The notes: a model not told the origin generated them from the letters alone. Counted from the first letter of the stretch, positions 45,831 to 53,861 are shown. The stretch is DNA of 53,916 nt from Myxococcales bacterium (GCA_013297655.1 JAAFHV010000020.1:4779-58694); one strand, 5' to 3'. Translations and numbers: made by a program.

Positions 45831-46745
45831 TCAGCTCGCGGGGAGAGAGAGGGACTCTTCCTCGAACGCGACGACGATGACAGTGACGTTGTCGCGCGCG
45901 GCCCCACGGAGCGCCGTCTCGACGAGCTCACCGCAGGCGTCGCCGGCGCTGGTGGCGGCGTCGAGCACGACCTCGATTTGAGGATCGGTGACCGCGTCGG
46001 TGAGCCCGTCGGAGGCGATCAAGAGCCGATCCCCGCCCTTCACCGGAAAGCTCGTGACCTCGGGGTCGACTCCCAACGTCCCACCGCCGACAACGTTCGT
46101 GACGATATGCTTCAACGGGTGATCGTTGGCCTGGTCGGCAGTGAGGAGGCCCTTTCGCTTCAGCTCGGCGACGAGCGTGTGATCGCGTGTGATGCGATAG
46201 AGCTTACGCTCGCGAAGTAAGTAGGCACGACAATCGCCCGCGTGGGCGACGTGGAGCGTGCGGTCCTGAAAGAGCGCCATCGTCATGGTCGTACCCATTC
46301 CGTTGAGCCGCTCCCGCGACTGGCCCTTTTCGTGGACGGCTGCGTCGGCCTTACGGAACGCGGCGGTGAGCACGTCGGTCGCGGCGGAGCCCCCCAACGG
46401 CTCGACGTGCCCTAGCACGTCGAGCACGAACGACTCCACCGAGGCGAGCGCGATCGCAGAGGCCTTCTCCCCGGCGGCGTGCCCGCCCATGCCGTCGGCG
46501 ACGACGAAGAGGGACGCCGGCTTCGAGCCGAAATACGTGCGCTCCTCGCAAGACGTAGCCTTGATGACCTCCATCGCCGACGTGAGATTGGCGACGAGGA
46601 ACTGGTCTTCGTTCGTTCGGCGCACATTGCCGACGTGCGTCAGCGCGCTCGCTTCTGCCTTCAAGCGCCCGGGAGGCAGAACACGACCGCCCTCCGGGGC
46701 TTCGAGGGTGCCGTTCGTCGGTATCTCGGCAGGGGCTGGCAACAT
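45831..46745 (-). CDS. PP2C-family Ser/Thr protein phosphatase
   Basis: This 304-residue protein is a PPM/PP2C phosphatase that would reverse Ser/Thr phosphorylation in the cytoplasm. Metal-binding motifs are visible: VGNVRRTNEDQF, VADGMGGHAAGE, HAGDCRAYLL, IASDGLTD and RDNVTVIVV, all in order. The ATG at 46745 has AAGGAG six bases upstream, which fixes the start; an upstream frame to 46859 is not needed. It lies 53 bp downstream of the coiled-coil lipoprotein gene and may be cotranscribed from its sigma-54-like promoter. Two Ser/Thr kinases in this window are candidate opponents. Confidence 0.95.
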   Translation of the reverse strand: MLPAPAEIPTNGTLEAPEGGRVLPPGRLKAEASALTHVGNVRRTNEDQFLVANLTSAMEVIKATSCEERTYFGSKPASLFVVADGMGGHAAGEKASAIALASVESFVLDVLGHVEPLGGSAATDVLTAAFRKADAAVHEKGQSRERLNGMGTTMTMALFQDRTLHVAHAGDCRAYLLRERKLYRITRDHTLVAELKRKGLLTADQANDHPLKHIVTNVVGGGTLGVDPEVTSFPVKGGDRLLIASDGLTDAVTDPQIEVVLDAATSAGDACGELVETALRGAARDNVTVIVVAFEEESLSLPAS

Positions 46746-46798
46746 AGGAGACTCCTTGAATTGACTCGAGAGATATCGCGAGAGATAGGACGGAGCGC

Positions 46799-47281
46799 TC
46801 AGCTCCCCTTGGAGGCGTTCTCGAGGTCGCGCTCCACACGTTGCTTGAACGCGAGCCATTCGCCCTCGACGACCGTGTCCACGTGCGCGAGATCGTTGGA
46901 GAGCGAGTCACGTGTCGCGCGCGCCTTCGCGATCGCGACCTGCTTCTGGGCGAGGGCGTCGCCCTTTGCCGTCTTCGCCTCGAGCTCGAGCTTCTCCAGC
47001 CTGGCTTGCACCGACGCGAGCTCTTTCTGGGCCTTTTCGCGGAGCTCGATGCGCTCGCGCTTTCCGGCCTGGTCCGCCGTCGCTTTCGCTTCGGTGGCCT
47101 TCTGCTGCATCTCGGCGACCTTCTGATCGGCTTCCTTCGCCGACTCGCGCGCGGTCTGCTGCGCTTTGGCGTTGGCTTCTTCGGCTTCACGCCGTGCTTC
47201 GGTGGCTGATTTGTCGCAGGCGGCGAGGGTGAGGAGCGAGGCGACGCCAGCGGCCGAGAGAGTGAGGAGCAAAGAGCGCAT
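46799..47281 (-). CDS. Ala/Glu-rich coiled-coil lipoprotein
   Basis: This 160-residue protein has a lipoprotein signal ending LTLAAC (Cys22), with Asp at +2, which in enterobacteria keeps lipoproteins in the inner membrane. From residue 28 to about 125 it is a long Ala/Glu/Lys/Gln-rich coiled coil (EARREAEEANAKAQQTARESAK and similar). No specific family is recognised. GGAGA precedes the ATG at 47281 with good spacing, and a sigma-54-like element lies 41 bp upstream. It could be a periplasmic stress or envelope-spacing protein. Confidence 0.85.
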   Translation of the reverse strand: MRSLLLTLSAAGVASLLTLAACDKSATEARREAEEANAKAQQTARESAKEADQKVAEMQQKATEAKATADQAGKRERIELREKAQKELASVQARLEKLELEAKTAKGDALAQKQVAIAKARATRDSLSNDLAHVDTVVEGEWLAFKQRVERDLENASKGS

Positions 47282-47321
47282 TCGAGTTCTCCAATAGGGG
47301 TTCGGGGTGTCCCGGCCGAGT

Positions 47322-47337
47322 AGCATCGCGTGTGCCA
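47322..47337 (-). promoter_or_regulatory. Sigma-54-like -24/-12 promoter for the coiled-coil lipoprotein gene
   Basis: The minus strand reads TGGCACA-CGCG-ATGCT. Predicted start near 47311 gives a 30-nt leader with GGAGA before the ATG at 47281. Confidence 0.6.
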
Positions 47338-47425
47338 GCGCGGACTCGGCGCCATTCGAGGCGGACGTCCGAGCTTGTGCGGGGGCATGCTCGCCCCGAT
47401 GTCGCGTTTTGGCCGAGCACGCGCA

Positions 47426-47442
47426 CGCCATACAAAATGGCG
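47426..47442. promoter_or_regulatory. Inverted repeat upstream of the coiled-coil lipoprotein promoter
   Basis: CGCCAT-N5-ATGGCG is a perfect inverted repeat about 90 bp upstream of the -24 box at 47337. Confidence 0.35.
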
Positions 47443-47514
47443 AGAGCGGGAGTCGCTGATGCGTCCTCCCGCTCCGTGAGCTGCGTAGATTCGTGGCTGC
47501 CGCGACCGTTCGTC

Positions 47515-47679
47515 TCACGCCGGCGCGCGACGGCCGAGCACGAGCGAGACCAGGGCGAACACCAGGAATACGACGAACAAGACCTTGGCGATTCCGGCAG
47601 CTCCGGCGGCGATTCCGCCGAATCCAAGGATGGCGGCGACGAGCGCGACGAAGAAGAAAACGACGGCCCAATACAACAT
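47515..47679 (-). CDS. DUF1328 small membrane protein (YtjA-like)
   Basis: This 54-residue protein has two transmembrane helices and the DUF1328/UPF0391 pattern: [20 protein letters not shown], then [21 protein letters not shown] and a final LGRR. Its biochemical role is unknown; homologues are often induced by stress. AGGAGG precedes the ATG at 47679 with ideal spacing, so the start at 47724 is rejected. A sigma-54-like element lies 58 bp upstream. Confidence 0.92.
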   Translation of the reverse strand: MLYWAVVFFFVALVAAILGFGGIAAGAAGIAKVLFVVFLVFALVSLVLGRRAPA

Positions 47680-47736
47680 GGCGATCCTCCTGGTGGGGAC
47701 GCGAGCGGCGAGCCCGCGAGACATACGTCAGGACGT

Positions 47737-47752
47737 TGCATCGGCGGTGCCA
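47737..47752 (-). promoter_or_regulatory. Sigma-54-like -24/-12 promoter for the DUF1328 gene
   Basis: The minus strand reads TGGCACC-GCCG-ATGCA. Predicted start near 47726 gives a 47-nt leader with AGGAGG. Confidence 0.6.
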
Positions 47753-47837
47753 ACGCGAACCGCGAACCCGCGGCGCCTGGGTTCGCGCCTTTGCGGCGGA
47801 GGGAGCGCGACGGTCGAAGAGACACATTGGGTCGACG

Positions 47838-47854
47838 TGTGGCTCTTTGCCACA
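47838..47854. promoter_or_regulatory. Inverted repeat between the DUF1328 and NtrC-type regulator genes
   Basis: TGTGGC-N5-GCCACA is a perfect inverted repeat about 90 bp upstream of the DUF1328 -24 box and 50 bp upstream of the regulator start. It is a candidate binding site for the adjacent enhancer-binding protein. Confidence 0.45.
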
Positions 47855-47904
47855 GAACGTTAGATGAGGTTGGCGGGGCGCTTTGGCGTGTTATCGTTTT
47901 CGCC

Positions 47905-49314
47905 ATGACCACCGGACGCCTCCTCGCGGTAGACGACGACGAAGACGTTCTCGAGCTCGTGTCCTCCGTCCTCAAGTCGGCCGGGCACAAGGTGACGACG
48001 ACCACGTCTCCGAACGATGCCCTCGAGCAAATAGTCGCGACCGACTTCGACTGCCTGATCACCGATCTCGGGATGGACGAAATGGACGGCCTCGCGCTTT
48101 GCGAGCGCGCCCTCGGTCGGCGACCGGGCCTCCCGATCGTCGTGCTCACCGGGCAGGGAAGTATGGAGTCGGCGATTGCCGCCCTCCGCGTCGGCGCGTA
48201 CGACTTCCTGACGAAACCGGTCGACGCGAAGCTCCTCGGTCCGAGCATCGGCCGCGCGGTGCAGACGCGGGCGCTCCAGCACGAGGTCAAGCGCCTCGCC
48301 AACCTCGTCGAGCGAGGCACGCGACCGGCGAACCTGGTCGGCTCGAGCACGGCGATGTCGAAGGTGAACGACCTCGTCGGACGCGTGGCGTCGAGCGAAG
48401 CTTCCGTCCTCGTCTGGGGCGAGACGGGCACTGGCAAAGAGCTCGTGGCTCGCTCGATTCACTCGCAGTCGCGGAGGGGCGACGGTCCGTTCGTCGCCAT
48501 CAACTGCGCGGCGGTTCCGGCGAACCTCCTCGAGAGCGAGCTCTTCGGTCACGCCCGCGGCGCGTTCACCGACGCAAAGACGCCACGTACGGGCATATTC
48601 GTCCAGGCGACGGGCGGCACGCTCTTCCTCGACGAGATCGGCGAAATGCCGCTCGAGATGCAGGCCAAGCTCCTTCGCGCGCTGCAGGAGCGCACGGTTC
48701 GCCCGGTGGGCTCGAACACCGAAGTTCCTTTCGACGCCCGCATCGTCGCGGCGACCAATCGTGACTTGGAAGAAGAGATCTTCCACAAGCGCTTCCGCGA
48801 AGACTTGTACTTCCGGATCAACGTCGTGAAGATCGATCTTCCTCCCCTCCGCGAACGAGCGAAGGACGTCCTCGAGCTCGCCACCTACTTCATCGAGGCG
48901 ATGGCGCGGCGTACCAACCGCGACGAGCCGCTCGCGCTCTCCGTCGCCGCCGCCGAGAAGCTCCTCGCGTACGAGTGGCCCGGCAACGTGCGCGAGCTCG
49001 AAAACTGCATCGAGCGCGCCGTCGCGATGGCGCGCTTCCGCGAGATCACTCCCGAAGACCTCCCCGAGCGTATTCGTGCATACCGCAACAATCGGGTCGT
49101 CATCTCCGCCGAGACGATGAACGAGATCGTCACGGTGGACGAGCTCGAGCGCCGCTACATCGGTCAGGTATTGAAGCTCGTGGGCGGCAACAAGTCGAAG
49201 GCCGCCCAAATGCTGGGCCTCGATCGCCGCACGCTCTACCGCAAGCTCGATCGCTACGACGTAACCAACCCCGCCGGCGGCTCGTCGGCCTCGAGCGGCA
49301 CGCGGGTGGACTGA
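47905..49314 (+). CDS. NtrC-family sigma-54-dependent response regulator
   Basis: This 469-residue protein has a receiver (LLAVDDDEDV, acceptor Asp54 in ITDLGMDEMDG), a sigma-54 AAA+ domain and a Fis-type helix-turn-helix (NKSKAAQMLGLDRRTLYRKL). Walker A is GETGTGKE with Lys178, Walker B is LFLDEIGE with Asp243. The sigma-54 contact loop reads GAFTDA (219-224) rather than GAFTGA; this variant is seen in some active members. The small histidine kinase encoded two bases after its stop is the likely cognate sensor. It is divergent from DUF1328, whose promoter is sigma-54-like. The ATG at 47905 has no clear Shine-Dalgarno. Confidence 0.95.
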   Translation: MTTGRLLAVDDDEDVLELVSSVLKSAGHKVTTTTSPNDALEQIVATDFDCLITDLGMDEMDGLALCERALGRRPGLPIVVLTGQGSMESAIAALRVGAYDFLTKPVDAKLLGPSIGRAVQTRALQHEVKRLANLVERGTRPANLVGSSTAMSKVNDLVGRVASSEASVLVWGETGTGKELVARSIHSQSRRGDGPFVAINCAAVPANLLESELFGHARGAFTDAKTPRTGIFVQATGGTLFLDEIGEMPLEMQAKLLRALQERTVRPVGSNTEVPFDARIVAATNRDLEEEIFHKRFREDLYFRINVVKIDLPPLRERAKDVLELATYFIEAMARRTNRDEPLALSVAAAEKLLAYEWPGNVRELENCIERAVAMARFREITPEDLPERIRAYRNNRVVISAETMNEIVTVDELERRYIGQVLKLVGGNKSKAAQMLGLDRRTLYRKLDRYDVTNPAGGSSASSGTRVD

Positions 49315-49316
49315 AC

Positions 49317-49979
49317 GTGCGCTGGATCTACACCAAAGACGCAGACGGTTTCGAACGCCTCATGGACCCGTTCCTGCGTCGGCTCGCGCACGATCTCCGC
49401 GGCCACGCCGGGATCGTCAGCTCGTCGCTCGATCAGGCCCGCGAGCCAGGCGCCCCCCTCGACACTCTCCTCCCGATCGCGATGCGAGGCGCGCAGAAGC
49501 TGCTCCGGCTCTCCGAGAAAATTGCCCTCTTCTCCGAGATTCAGCGACAGGGCGTGGTGCTCATGCGGGCGCCGACCGACGTTGGGCTTCTCCTCGCCGA
49601 CGTCACCAAGAAGACGAACGAGTCCTCCAGCAAGAAGTCCATCGCGCTCACCCACCAGAGCGTGGAGCTCCCTCCCCTCTCTCTCGACGGGCGCCTCCTC
49701 GGCAATGCCCTCGTGGAGATTGGCCTCAATGCCATTCGGTTCGCGAAGACCCAGGCGCACCTCGATGTCACGAAAGAGGGCGACGGGATCGCGTTCTCCT
49801 TCCAAGACGACGGCCCGGGTTTCGCGGACGACTTCGACGTCGACTCGCCGGCTACCACGAACGGCCTCGGCATCTCGCTTCCCGTCGCGGCCGAGATCGT
49901 ACGCGCACACGGCGGGACGTTGACGACCCAGTCCTCGAAGGGTGCGCTCGTGCGGGTCCGCATCCCCAAGCTGCTCTGA
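49317..49979 (+). CDS. Small soluble histidine kinase partner of the NtrC-type regulator
   Basis: This 220-residue protein begins with GTG at 49317, two bases after the regulator's stop codon. It has a short dimerisation helix with His25 in RRLAHDLRGHAG and an ATPase domain with DDGPGFADDF and NGLGISLPVAAEIVRAHGG. There is no sensor or transmembrane region, so input must come from a partner protein. GGTGGA precedes the GTG. The histidine motif is an HDLR type rather than HELR. It would phosphorylate the adjacent regulator. Confidence 0.88.
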   Translation: MRWIYTKDADGFERLMDPFLRRLAHDLRGHAGIVSSSLDQAREPGAPLDTLLPIAMRGAQKLLRLSEKIALFSEIQRQGVVLMRAPTDVGLLLADVTKKTNESSSKKSIALTHQSVELPPLSLDGRLLGNALVEIGLNAIRFAKTQAHLDVTKEGDGIAFSFQDDGPGFADDFDVDSPATTNGLGISLPVAAEIVRAHGGTLTTQSSKGALVRVRIPKLL

Positions 49980-50338
49980 CTTGGTAGCCGTAACGGGCCT
50001 CGGCGTCCTCGCCGCGCGATCACGGTCCGTCGCCTGTATTCACCCGTGACGTGACAACGGTGACCCGTGCCCCGAGTACGCCGTAAGTCCGCGCGACCGC
50101 GAACGGTCCGCAGCACACTGCGTGGCAGTCGACCCGACGCTTCTTCAAGCGAGGTCCTGCGCCCGGGTGCCAGCGCCTTCATCGATGTTCGATTCGTCGG
50201 ACACTGGACATCCGAACATTGAACGGCGAAATGGCCAGTCGATGTTGGATATCGAGAGATTCGCAGCTAGCCTTTCGGTGATAGGCCGTTCGTGCGGTGA
50301 GCACGAGGCCGAAACAACGAACGAGCGAGAGGGAACCG
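49980..50338. other. 359-bp intergenic region upstream of the GAF-PAS gene
   Basis: No gene is supported. It contains an imperfect hairpin with outer arms ATGTTCG (50185-50191) and CGAACAT (50213-50219), and GAGAGGGA before the ATG at 50339. No sigma-54-like element was found. Confidence 0.6.
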
Positions 50339-51187
50339 ATGCGAGCTCCGGCCAGTCCTGCGAACGAGTCTGCCCGAATCAAGGCGCTCCACGGCTATAA
50401 CGTGTTGGACTCCGCGCCGGAGGCTTCGTTCGACGCGCTGACACGGCTCGCAGCTTATGTGCTCGACGTCCCGATCTCGCTCGTTTCGCTCGTCGACACC
50501 GACCGCCAGTGGTTCAAATCCCGCCACGGGATGGAGGCTCCCGAGCTGCCACGCGAGACGTCGTTTTGTGGCCACGTCGTCGCCGACGACGCGCCCGTCG
50601 TGGTGGCCGACGCCAGAGACGACCCGCGGTTCTTCGACAATCCGCTCGTCACGGGAGGGGAGCGCGTGCGCTTTTATGCGGGTTTTCCGCTCCGCACACC
50701 AGATGGCTACGTGATTGGCAGTCTGTGCGCAATCGATCGAAAGCCGCGCATGGTCGCCGCCGAACGGCTCGCGATCCTCGAGGTGCTCGCGCGGCAGACG
50801 GTGAACCAGATCGAGCTGCGCCGCGAGCATCGCATCACGAGCGCGACGGCCGAGCGCCTCGACGTGTACCGTCGCCATTTCGAGCTTTTCCCCGCGCTGC
50901 TGGCTACCCTCGACGAACGCTTCGCGCTCCACCACGTCAACGAGGGGTGCACGTCGATCCTCGGATGGCCGGCGCATGCCCTGGTCGGCATCGCGCTCGC
51001 CGATTTGTTGCACGCCGACGATCGAGAGAAGGGCTGCGAAGCGATCGTCGATCTCGTTCGCGGCAAGATTCCCACGCTACGAACGCGGCTTCGTTTCCGC
51101 CACTACGACGGTCACCACGTGCGCATTCTACTCGTGGGAAAGTTGGCCGACGGAGAGATCCACCTTCAGGGCCAAGAGATCGCGTAG
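50339..51187 (+). CDS. GAF-PAS sensory protein without output domain
   Basis: This 282-residue protein has a GAF domain of the type found in many signalling kinases: ALHGYNVLDSAPEASFDALTRLAAYVLDVPISLVSLVD, FCGHVV and RVRFYAGFPLRTPDGYVIGSLCAID. A PAS domain follows (from about residue 182, LFPALLATLDERFALHHVN with ILGWPAHALVG). No kinase, cyclase or DNA-binding domain is present, so it may act as a regulatory partner, for example of the kinase encoded upstream. I chose the ATG at 50339 because GAGAGGGA precedes it; a GTG at 50297 is possible. Confidence 0.85.
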   Translation: MRAPASPANESARIKALHGYNVLDSAPEASFDALTRLAAYVLDVPISLVSLVDTDRQWFKSRHGMEAPELPRETSFCGHVVADDAPVVVADARDDPRFFDNPLVTGGERVRFYAGFPLRTPDGYVIGSLCAIDRKPRMVAAERLAILEVLARQTVNQIELRREHRITSATAERLDVYRRHFELFPALLATLDERFALHHVNEGCTSILGWPAHALVGIALADLLHADDREKGCEAIVDLVRGKIPTLRTRLRFRHYDGHHVRILLVGKLADGEIHLQGQEIA

Positions 51188-51220
51188 CGCACGGCTTCGC
51201 GCTCTCGGGCCGTCGCGACC

Positions 51221-52246
51221 TCATTTCGGACGTTCGGCGACGTAGATGCGATACGGCCCCGCGACCGCGTTGCCGCGGGAGAAGTAGGTGCGACAACCGT
51301 CGGCCGATACCCAGTTCACGAAGTTGCTCGTCGTCGCGTCGTTGAGCGTGGCGACGAGCCGCGGCCCGAGGGTGCTCCACGTGGCGCCCGTGCGCTCGGA
51401 TGTATACGTCACGCGACGTCCTCCCTCGATTTTCGCGAGGAAGAGGAGCGACTCCGCGTTGCCCGGGACGTCGGCCATCACCGGATCGAGGCCCGTCAGA
51501 TCGGCCGCGAGCTGGCGCGCGGCGTCGATCGAAGTCGCGCTAACCGTTGCATAATGCACGGTTCTTACGGAGGCTGTCCCGCGCATGAAGTAGAGCTTGC
51601 CGCTCCGCGCGAGGAACGGGTCCGTGTCGAACTGAGCGCCGCCGCCGATATCGAGCGAATCGACGACGACGGGCGCAGGAAACGCGGAGAGGGGGTCGTT
51701 TCGCTGCGCCGTGTGGATGCGCGTGCCGCGGAGCAAAAAGACGCGCTTGCCGTCCGGCGAGAGGGTGGGGTGCCGCTCGAAGATCGTGCCGGAGCTCAAG
51801 GAGTCGACTTTGCGCACGTTCGTCGCCGAGCCGGCCGCCATGTTGGCTTGCCAAATGTCGCACGTGGCGTCGACGTTGCTGTCCGAGTTGCACGCAGAGA
51901 AGAACAGCAGGGCTTCGTCGTCGGTGAGGGTCGCGTCGAGCCATTGGCGCGCTCCCGCCCCGACGAGGGGCGTCTCTAGCCCCGGCACGAGCCGGGGAGC
52001 GCCGAAGTCGGCAGTCGGGTTGCATCGCGGGCCGGGCGCAGCATCGCCGCCGCCATCGGAAGGGAGGGGCAGCGAGCCATCCGGAGCGGGGGCCGCGTCG
52101 TTGGTCGGGGGAACGGGAACCGACGTATCGGGCTTCGCTCCCGCGTCGCCGTCGGTCGTGGAGGCGGGCACGGGCTCGTCGCCTACGCAGGCGAACACGG
52201 TGGCGGACGCAGCGACGACGAGAGCCGGTACGTAGAAGAAGCGCAT
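51221..52246 (-). CDS. Secreted lipoprotein with PD40/WD40-like beta-propeller repeats
   Basis: This 341-residue protein has a signal ending ATVFAC (Cys20), an Asp/Ala/Pro/Ser-rich linker to about residue 72, and a folded region with propeller-type strands: ERHPTLSPDGKRVFLLRG, FDTDPFLARSGKLYFMRG and WVSADGCRTYFSRG. These are TolB-type PD40 repeats, which often fold as a beta-propeller and bind ligands. The linker style matches the EEP and SUMF1-type lipoproteins at 24624 and 25719. A specific role is unknown. Confidence 0.82.
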   Translation of the reverse strand: MRFFYVPALVVAASATVFACVGDEPVPASTTDGDAGAKPDTSVPVPPTNDAAPAPDGSLPLPSDGGGDAAPGPRCNPTADFGAPRLVPGLETPLVGAGARQWLDATLTDDEALLFFSACNSDSNVDATCDIWQANMAAGSATNVRKVDSLSSGTIFERHPTLSPDGKRVFLLRGTRIHTAQRNDPLSAFPAPVVVDSLDIGGGAQFDTDPFLARSGKLYFMRGTASVRTVHYATVSATSIDAARQLAADLTGLDPVMADVPGNAESLLFLAKIEGGRRVTYTSERTGATWSTLGPRLVATLNDATTSNFVNWVSADGCRTYFSRGNAVAGPYRIYVAERPK

Positions 52247-52440
52247 GTCCGTAGACTACTCGGAACACGCCGCCGCGGCATCCCGAGGGATGCGCCCGAA
52301 CGGACGACGCGACCGCCAAGAGCGCTTGGCCATCGCAAAGCACTCGTTATCGCAGGACAATCAGCGCTTCTCGAATCTCGACGCGACCGGCCCACGCGAA
52401 ACGCGTGCACACCTCATGCACCTGGATCGCTGTCCCGGGC

Positions 52441-53112
52441 TCAGCTCAAGATCGTGTACGGCCCGCCTTTTTCGAGGGCACGCTTGTACGCTTCGCGCGA
52501 CTGGAGCTTGGCGACGAAGGCACGAATCCGCGGGCGCGTGTCGGCGATCCCGGAGCGACCCGACGCCGCTTCGAGCGGGAAGCTCATCATCACGTCGGCG
52601 GCGCTGATCTCGCTCCCCGCGAACCACTCCGACTCGGCGAGCGCGGCCTCGATGAAATCGAAATGGGTCGCGAGCTGGGGGTTCACGAACGACGACTCGA
52701 GCTGGCCCGCGATTCGCTTCGTGATCGGCTTGACGAAGAACGGCACTGGCGCCTTCGCGATGCGACTGGCGACGAGCTTGAGGAGGAGCGGGGGCATCGC
52801 CGACCCCTCCGCGTAGTGCATCCAAAAGGTATATCGGCGATGCTCGTTGGTGCCAGCCGCCGGTCGGAAGCGTCCTTTGCCATAGGTGTCGACGAGGTAC
52901 TCGGCGATCGCCGCCGACTCGACGATCGTCACGTCACCGTCGGTGACGATCGGCGCCTTCCCGAGCGGGTGGACGGCGCGGAGCTCCGGCGGGGCGAGCA
53001 TCGTCTTTTTGTCGCGCGCGTAGCGCTTCACTTCGTACGCGACGCCGAGCTCCTCGAGGAGCCAGAGGATACGTTGCGAGCGGGAGCTCTCGAGGTGATG
53101 AACGATGACCAT
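52441..53112 (-). CDS. Glutathione S-transferase
   Basis: This 223-residue protein has the thioredoxin-like N-terminal domain (MVIVHHLESSRSQRILWLLEELGV, then HPLGKAPIVTDGDVTIVESAAIAEYL) with the glutathione-binding cis-Pro and Glu-Ser residues, and an all-helical C-terminal domain with FAGSEISAADVMMSFPLE, which contains the N-capping box. The Ser in SRSQR is the likely catalytic residue. The start at 53112 fits the family; an upstream ATG at 53130 adds six residues. Confidence 0.93.
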   Translation of the reverse strand: MVIVHHLESSRSQRILWLLEELGVAYEVKRYARDKKTMLAPPELRAVHPLGKAPIVTDGDVTIVESAAIAEYLVDTYGKGRFRPAAGTNEHRRYTFWMHYAEGSAMPPLLLKLVASRIAKAPVPFFVKPITKRIAGQLESSFVNPQLATHFDFIEAALAESEWFAGSEISAADVMMSFPLEAASGRSGIADTRPRIRAFVAKLQSREAYKRALEKGGPYTILS

Positions 53113-53208
53113 GAGCCATCGTGAGGCCACGCGGCGCGCGGGTGGGAAAAATCGTATCGAAGGCGGTCTTCGTGCGCCCCGAGCGCTCTCGTTCGGCTCC
53201 TTTCACGC

Positions 53209-53421
53209 TCAGCGCTTGCACGTGGCAGAGGCGGGCTCGTAGCGAAGACCCGGGGCGCAAACTACGTTTCCGTTCGTGTCGCGGCAGAACGTCTGCCCTT
53301 CCCCGCCACACACATGGCACTTCGCGTCGCGCGACTCGAACCGATGGCCGGGGTTGCAGATCGTGCTGCCGTTCTGGTCGCGGCAAAACGTCTGCCCGTC
53401 GCCCCCACATACATGTGGGCC
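53209..53421 (-). pseudogene. Cys-rich repeat protein remnant without a usable start
   Basis: Two adjacent 33-residue units share the pattern CGGxGQTFCRDxNGxxxCxPGxRxExxxxxC (about 53212-53412). The frame is open further upstream but has no ATG, GTG or TTG close by and no signal peptide, and it soon overlaps the well-supported gene at 53622 in another frame. Cys-rich repeats of this type are normally found in secreted or lipoprotein chains, so the 5' part has probably been lost. A perfect CCCACAT-AC-ATGTGGG inverted repeat (53404-53419) lies at the boundary. A CTG start is a remote alternative. Confidence 0.55.
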
Positions 53422-53621
53422 TCGAACGCTCGATTTCAGGGCGGAATGACTGGCACGCGCAAAGGCAGCGGACGGCCAGGCAACGAGTGGACTGAAGACG
53501 TCGCCTACGCCTGCACCTCGAGCGAGCTCCAGAAGTTCGCCCTCATCTGCTTCGGGCCCATGTAGGCCACGGCGCGCCACACATGGCGCGCCATACGACA
53601 GATTGTCTGCGCTGACTGCTC

Positions 53622-53861
53622 TTACGGAGGCGGGCGCAACGTGGGGACGCGATCGTCCTCGATTTCTTCCGCGGGCGCGGGCTCGGGGTCGATCGGGGGC
53701 GGCCACGGCTCCGTTGGTCGGGAGGGGACGCCAGACTCGATCTCGGGCTCGATCTCGGGGGTCGTCGCGCGTCGCTCGGAGACGGGGCCTTGTTCGTGCG
53801 CCTCGACGCGGCCAAGCTTGCGGGTAGGCCGTTGTTCGTAGGGCTTCGGAGTCACGATCAT
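53622..53861 (-). CDS. 79-residue Pro/Glu-rich small protein, function unknown
   Basis: The product begins MIVTPKPYEQRP and is dominated by Pro, Glu and Arg with no hydrophobic core, so it is probably disordered. AAGGAGG lies seven bases before the ATG, a nearly ideal ribosome-binding site, which supports a real gene. No family is recognised. It belongs in style with the 83- and 100-residue proteins elsewhere in the window. Upstream sequence is cut by the window edge. Confidence 0.72.
   Translation of the reverse strand: MIVTPKPYEQRPTRKLGRVEAHEQGPVSERRATTPEIEPEIESGVPSRPTEPWPPPIDPEPAPAEEIEDDRVPTLRPPP

Noticed and set aside
50511-50521. GGTTCAAATCC resembling a tRNA T-arm
   Set aside because: It codes for part of the GAF domain and no cloverleaf can be formed around it; the same holds for a similar string near 6570 in the helicase gene.
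53114-53129. Sigma-54-like spacing upstream of the GST gene
   Set aside because: The GC would lie only 3 bases from the start codon, incompatible with a promoter for it.
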